From NCBI GenBank assembly GCA_017415995.1, contig JAFQDN010000010.1:1-32295 (forward strand): a stretch of DNA of 32,295 bases, given 5' to 3'. A program made the translations under genes and the position numbers. How positions within the stretch are numbered: the stretch's first letter is position 1; each line of letters starts with the position of its first letter. Positions 30,401 through 32,295 of the stretch are shown in pieces. The notes under the pieces were generated by a model. It saw nothing but the letters and a program-made list of their open reading frames with translations. It searched no databases and had not been told where the DNA came from. The DNA is from Akkermansia sp. GTDB lineage: Bacteria; Verrucomicrobiota; Verrucomicrobiia; Verrucomicrobiales; Akkermansiaceae.

Positions 30401-32295
30401 AGAGGTCAGCCTCCACACGGAAGCTTGTATAATCGCTGTTTATCTTCTGCAATACGTCATAATTCGTTGCATCGGCAGGAGCCCCATAGCGGATATACAC
30501 CTCCAAGGATTCATCTGCTGCAATATCACCGAAATTCATACGCACCGCCACACCTGCGTCCTGTCGATACATGTAGCAATCATAGCGGTCAGCAGAGGAG
30601 ATATGACCCTCCGTTACAGTATCCAAAACGAGGTCACGAACGGAGACCGTTATCGGTCTTGCCTCTAAATTCTGCACCCATTCGTAGGATTCCTTATCCT
30701 TAGCCTCCTGCCCATTGATATCCGTGCGCACCAGTACATAGTAATCCCCGGCTTTCACTGAGGGCATGGTTACGGTAAGGCTTCCGCTGTATTCCTCCCC
30801 GGCGGCAAGCCCACCGACGTGCTCCACGCTACCTAAATAGATGTCATCAATATCCCATACGGCATCCTTAGACAAGTAGACGCCATCCGTCCAGCAGCCT
30901 TTCAGCTCATAGCCCGTGCTGTTAGCACCGGTCCAAGCTATGCTGAGAGTCTCACCTGCCGTCGGATTTTGCTCAACCGTTACCCCGGTGATGCTCAAAT
31001 CCACATCGGCAATGTTAAAGCTTCCTGTATAGGCATCAGAATCTTCACCGAACGTTCCGTTTTCGTTCTGATCCATTCTGTTACCTGCCCAATTCTCCAC
31101 CGAAGATGCCACGGTTACGGTATACTGTCCGTATGCGGTCTGCTCCGCCACGTTCACCCGATAGGCAGTCCCCCCCAATGACTCAACGGATGTAATGCTT
31201 ACTTTCTTACCATCCGGACCGATGATGGATACGGCATTTTTCAAGGTAGTCAGATTAATTGCCTCCGTAAAGTATAAGGTAATACCGCTGAGCGTTCCCG
31301 TAAAGTCGCCACCCGGCTCCATGTGAGATATACGGGGAGCCCCCAAATTCACTTTCAGCACATCATGACCTTTTCCGGGCCGGGGTTCGGGCTGCAAAGC
31401 TCCGCCGGCAATATCCAATATCGCACTGCTCAATTCCAGACGATAATTGCTCTCCGTTTGCATGGCGGCAAAGCCCACACGGATGTTATGCCCCTCTACG
31501 TCCAGATATCCCAAGGGCAACACGTCCCCGGAGCCGTTGACAAGCTTAAGCGTATCCGTTGTTACAGTGGAGGCATCAATCTCGTGCGAGAAGAAGAATG
31601 TCACTTCCGTCACGCCCTGACCAATCTGGTCTTGGGGAAGAGAATTGCCCAAATACATGAATGCCGTAGTGGGGTCTACCTCCAATATATCGTTAATCAC
31701 AACAATATTCTCACTATACCCCTGAATCTTAGCCTTAATAGCTTCCCAATCCGTCGTGCCCCAGTAGTTGCCGGACAGATCAATGATTTCACCCTCCACA
31801 AAGTTATTCAGCTTAATCGTAGTGGCGGAAAAATCATTACCTACCAAACTTACGGTACTGCCACTGTTGATGGTCAAGGTTGAAATTCCGGAAGTATTGG
31901 TAATACTTGCCGTTGCATTTTGAGCAATAAGCACAGTCTGCTTGTTTACAGTGCAACTTTCCAAACTAAGTAAGCCATAGTTCTCTATCTTATTCTTCAC
32001 CTCTACCCCGCTCAGGCTCATGCTGCCTCCGGACTCAATATACGCTCCGTAGTCTTGCGCATACATACTCCCTCCGGTCATGCTGAAGCTGCCTCCACTC
32101 TTTACGCTGACTTGACTGTAAGAACCACTAAAATTAATGTTGGCGTTTTTCAGCTCAACTACACCCCCGTTTTCAACAAAAATATAGCGATAAGAGGACG
32201 TGGAAACAAACGCATCTGCTACTTCCTCGTACTCCGCTCTCAGGCTTCCGTAGGCTCTTATATTACACCCCTGCTGATTGACACTTACACCTTCA
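24438..32295 (-). CDS. Giant RHS/YD-repeat multidomain surface protein (5' end outside window)
   Basis: At least 2618 codons are open to the window edge, so the true start is missing. Reading from the N-terminal side: right-handed beta-helix repeats to about 31690 (ending with GNYWG); two bacterial Ig-like (Big_5 type) domains to about 31020; a CARDB-like domain; a PPC-like domain near 30640-30320; an RHS entry region with FGYGWTHNWDINL near 29200; about 20 YD repeats to 27060; the RHS core (MRARYYDAQTGTFISSDPIG) to 26817; an AT-rich tip; a SSDPNDIVGPTGYGEENY domain (about 26390-25840); two fibronectin-III-like domains; and two PPC-like domains. RHS proteins form cocoon-like shells and often carry toxins or adhesins. 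The domains after the core make a plain RHS toxin unlikely. No C-terminal sorting signal is visible. Confidence 0.9.
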   Translation of the reverse strand, partial: EGVSVNQQGCNIRAYGSLRAEYEEVADAFVSTSSYRYIFVENGGVVELKNANINFSGSYSQVSVKSGGSFSMTGGSMYAQDYGAYIESGGSMSLSGVEVKNKIENYGLLSLESCTVNKQTVLIAQNATASITNTSGISTLTINSGSTVSLVGNDFSATTIKLNNFVEGEIIDLSGNYWGTTDWEAIKAKIQGYSENIVVINDILEVDPTTAFMYLGNSLPQDQIGQGVTEVTFFFSHEIDASTVTTDTLKLVNGSGDVLPLGYLDVEGHNIRVGFAAMQTESNYRLELSSAILDIAGGALQPEPRPGKGHDVLKVNLGAPRISHMEPGGDFTGTLSGITLYFTEAINLTTLKNAVSIIGPDGKKVSITSVESLGGTAYRVNVAEQTAYGQYTVTVASSVENWAGNRMDQNENGTFGEDSDAYTGSFNIADVDLSITGVTVEQNPTAGETLSIAWTGANSTGYELKGCWTDGVYLSKDAVWDIDDIYLGSVEHVGGLAAGEEYSGSLTVTMPSVKAGDYYVLVRTDINGQEAKDKESYEWVQNLEARPITVSVRDLVLDTVTEGHISSADRYDCYMYRQDAGVAVRMNFGDIAADESLEVYIRYGAPADATNYDVLQKINSDYTSFRVEADLSGRDVYVMVRRKDGKEVSYSLQVVEARMEISDVVAHNLNAAQECTFDIMGINLKYGSGVVFVDSQGNEYVPDSVDYINTERITVNFGAGKLPSGSLSVRVTKDEVVAKSEDSVKLVNKTGSHFVIHVKQPNSLGYHIISDFTISYENIGYEAMDAPLVFFTIEQNGENRAFLTMDESIVHQGFWTSTVPEGFSSSLSFLATGTTGTQLMPTGRFNDYNVVLALPSSLFNGTTRIGAVSGEVEENVSHFLPPSSSSQLANSTNVYYTGWQQPWDFSYPRFDINVGYITSDNTETLDWNEIVPETEGSVWLQEFIVQAMEKSTGTTWGDYVKGLNQMLVNLDRAGVDVAGLSTDDLLSQMVAQAMGKISPVSTLSSSTDMAVQTTGLSLQVSRMYANDMYSHTQSSVFGYGWTHNWDINLDVKDSGDLVLNIAGLSITFQPDYRGGYQCTAGDGYALTKNRNGSYTLKVGKGAGDVVYDFTKQGTLTKVTDANGNSITCSYNESGLLAKLTHSNGEWIAYEYTVDGYVAKLTSSTGAVTEYSYENGNLVSSTGMLGDTISYSYSDVYEHFLTAITGTTGNQQHFSYGNNGLLEKNWLQAADSTATRSECTLSYGEDGGISVTDQYGASSTYYYNLSGKIAKAVDVNGNVLRYAYDSAGNLIAQTDQLGNITSYAYDAAGNMISVTNALGNTTYYEYNSAGLVTSIIDAKGNAISYTYDTKGQTTGITYADGSKESWAYDRYGNATSWTTRAGKTVDMSYDAKGNLLSKTVEGEGTTTFAYDVFGNMLSSTDSGGTTTWTYDERYRVTKVQYADGHSVSYSYDANDRMSSMTDDAGHSTLYTYNGWGDLTLVTDADGNTVVSYEYDMGGRLIRESKGNGTATTYSYTLSGDVARIEHLDAQGSVTSFCAYEYNELGLRTSMSTEDGTWTYGYDVIGQLVKADFAPVAGSEVPEQHITYEYDAAGNRTRTVVNGVETLYTNNALNQTTSAGDTQYEYDADGNLIRKVDETGVTTYSWSVEGQLLGMTTSTGDVYAYTYNASGERVSTSVNGKVSTYLYDGSGNGNVVTEYDAEGNSKYYQYGNGLVGFEDVLSGEYWYEADALGSVTGITDASGNLVATYAYDPFGVTLSSSASLGNVYGWLGLLGLTSDGNGLTHMRARYYDAQTGTFISSDPIGVDGGLNLYTYCLNNAVTRVDMTGCASLGVTAVSIGAFGVAGFGYANSTKSEEAKNRALYVDTAYIYANYYTNGGVSNIVGSGMVSSTVWGYYWRSVVKDGIPMTLDRINGQEINPNDLGPLGKWVYGYDYLMNEAFPDWFADMMDRLRGKTKKIADTNKTTTGSAGSSDPNDIVGPTGYGEENYIAAGQTMPFMVRFENEEDATAPARWIRVFTTLDEAYDLNSFTLDSIYLAGNTITMAEGQDSFNKIVTMTFEGQEVMVDIRINLDYDTRELKAEFMAIDPQSGSMLMDIMTGILYPNNDSGRGDGYFTYTVKLKDDLTTGTTIGNVADIYFDFNDVIPTPEVNYTIDAEGPQSRMLSAEDAGKGGEIALTWEGSDAAGGSGVAGYYIFVQKDGGEFGLWKTFTADTTTATFAGLQGSEYGFYVLSVDNVGNVEEIKTEAEITAIPTTSDETAPDAVCNLYAAAQGNCAVYIWQGVDDPSGVYYVLEYADNADMTDAVQMYTLSPYLSLEGQELGTWYWRVKAVDGVGNESEWVAGDPYLHTSADPEADNVASTATQLILGTNTIGTTTNVAPIADWVGYGDAQDYYSFTAAGDGAYRVGVDTAALETAVQVSVGVLNEQGEFEAQQELLLAPGAALGTLPGVAVEAGQTLYVKVEAVGADSETNGGFYELNISGTVPSAGSGLATQNNSAAEATESAADGSATRGWVGAGDACDFYRVEMDSAGSLSLALSELENGARVRLYEQREDGTLAQLDSRAVRAAAGLDHTLALTAGSYLVEIASLDNGSGLYNTAYSLTMKKEEEEQNASGMNLA
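26420..26816 (-). other. AT-rich RHS tip segment inside the giant protein
   Basis: This segment follows the RHS core, where polymorphic toxins normally carry their variable C-terminal domain. It opens with a glycine-rich hydrophobic stretch (ASLGVTAVSIGAFGVAGFGY) and continues with aromatic-rich sequence such as WVYGYDYLMNEAFPDWF. Counted lines run at about 37-43% GC, against about 52-62% in coding lines sampled on either side. The closing core motif reads DMTG rather than DPxG. Its function is not recognised. Confidence 0.65.

Noticed and set aside
1..32295. CRISPR arrays, tRNA or rRNA genes, and phage genes
   Set aside because: No regularly spaced repeats, cloverleaf or rRNA-like sequence, and no phage structural or integrase frame was found.

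Overview
The window is one continuous stretch of a Gram-negative (two-membrane) bacterial chromosome of middling GC content. The gene set suggests a member of the PVC superphylum, most likely Verrucomicrobiota related to the Akkermansia lineage. This is an inference from the mix of genes: a GspG-type pseudopilin, LptF/LptG permease, squalene/phytoene synthase, L25/Ctc and a giant RHS/beta-helix surface protein with the 'SSDPNDIVGP' domain known from Planctomycetes and Verrucomicrobia. No single marker proves it. No tRNA, rRNA, CRISPR array or intact insertion sequence was seen.

Layout. 1-293: non-coding, with iterated motifs that look like one end of an insertion element. 328-4542 (+): aroB, two tandem M29 aminopeptidases and a membrane-anchored metallophosphoesterase. 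4548-5825 (-): a small membrane protein and a squalene/phytoene synthase. 5957-6526 (+): an EF-P family protein with its terminator. 6672-9570 (+): a zinc/manganese ABC importer operon (binding protein, an unknown anchored protein, an ATPase with a His-rich tail, a permease). 9615-11415 (+): a type II pseudopilin and DAHP synthase. 11568-14181 (+): release factor 1, the methyltransferase that modifies it, and a membrane protein. 14289-17481 (+): hisB, hisH, an LptF/LptG permease and an NlpC/P60-like lipoprotein. 17498-18300 (-): a 43-residue lipoprotein and L25. 18511-21509 (+): a lipoprotein and RNase R. 21649-22406 (+): an exported ankyrin protein and a 50-residue exported peptide. 22440-24356 (-): NAD synthetase. 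24438-32295 (-): a giant RHS protein whose 5' end lies outside the window.

The main window-wide signal is promoter placement. For twelve transcription units a sigma70-like -35/-10 pair ends only 6-15 bases before the start codon, so the predicted mRNAs have almost no leader. Nearly all genes also lack a Shine-Dalgarno sequence. This pattern fixes several starts (efp, hisB, the pseudopilin, the lipoprotein at 18511, the membrane protein ending at 4892). It also supports two very short exported proteins that are easy to miss. The two exceptions are L25, with a roughly 107-base leader that begins with a hairpin, and the ankyrin gene, with a roughly 50-base leader and a strong ribosome binding site.

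Other points that stand out: the NAD synthetase has a full glutaminase domain but glycine where the catalytic cysteine should be; EF-P carries arginine, not lysine, at its loop tip; and the RHS protein holds an AT-rich tip segment in its interior rather than at its C-terminus.
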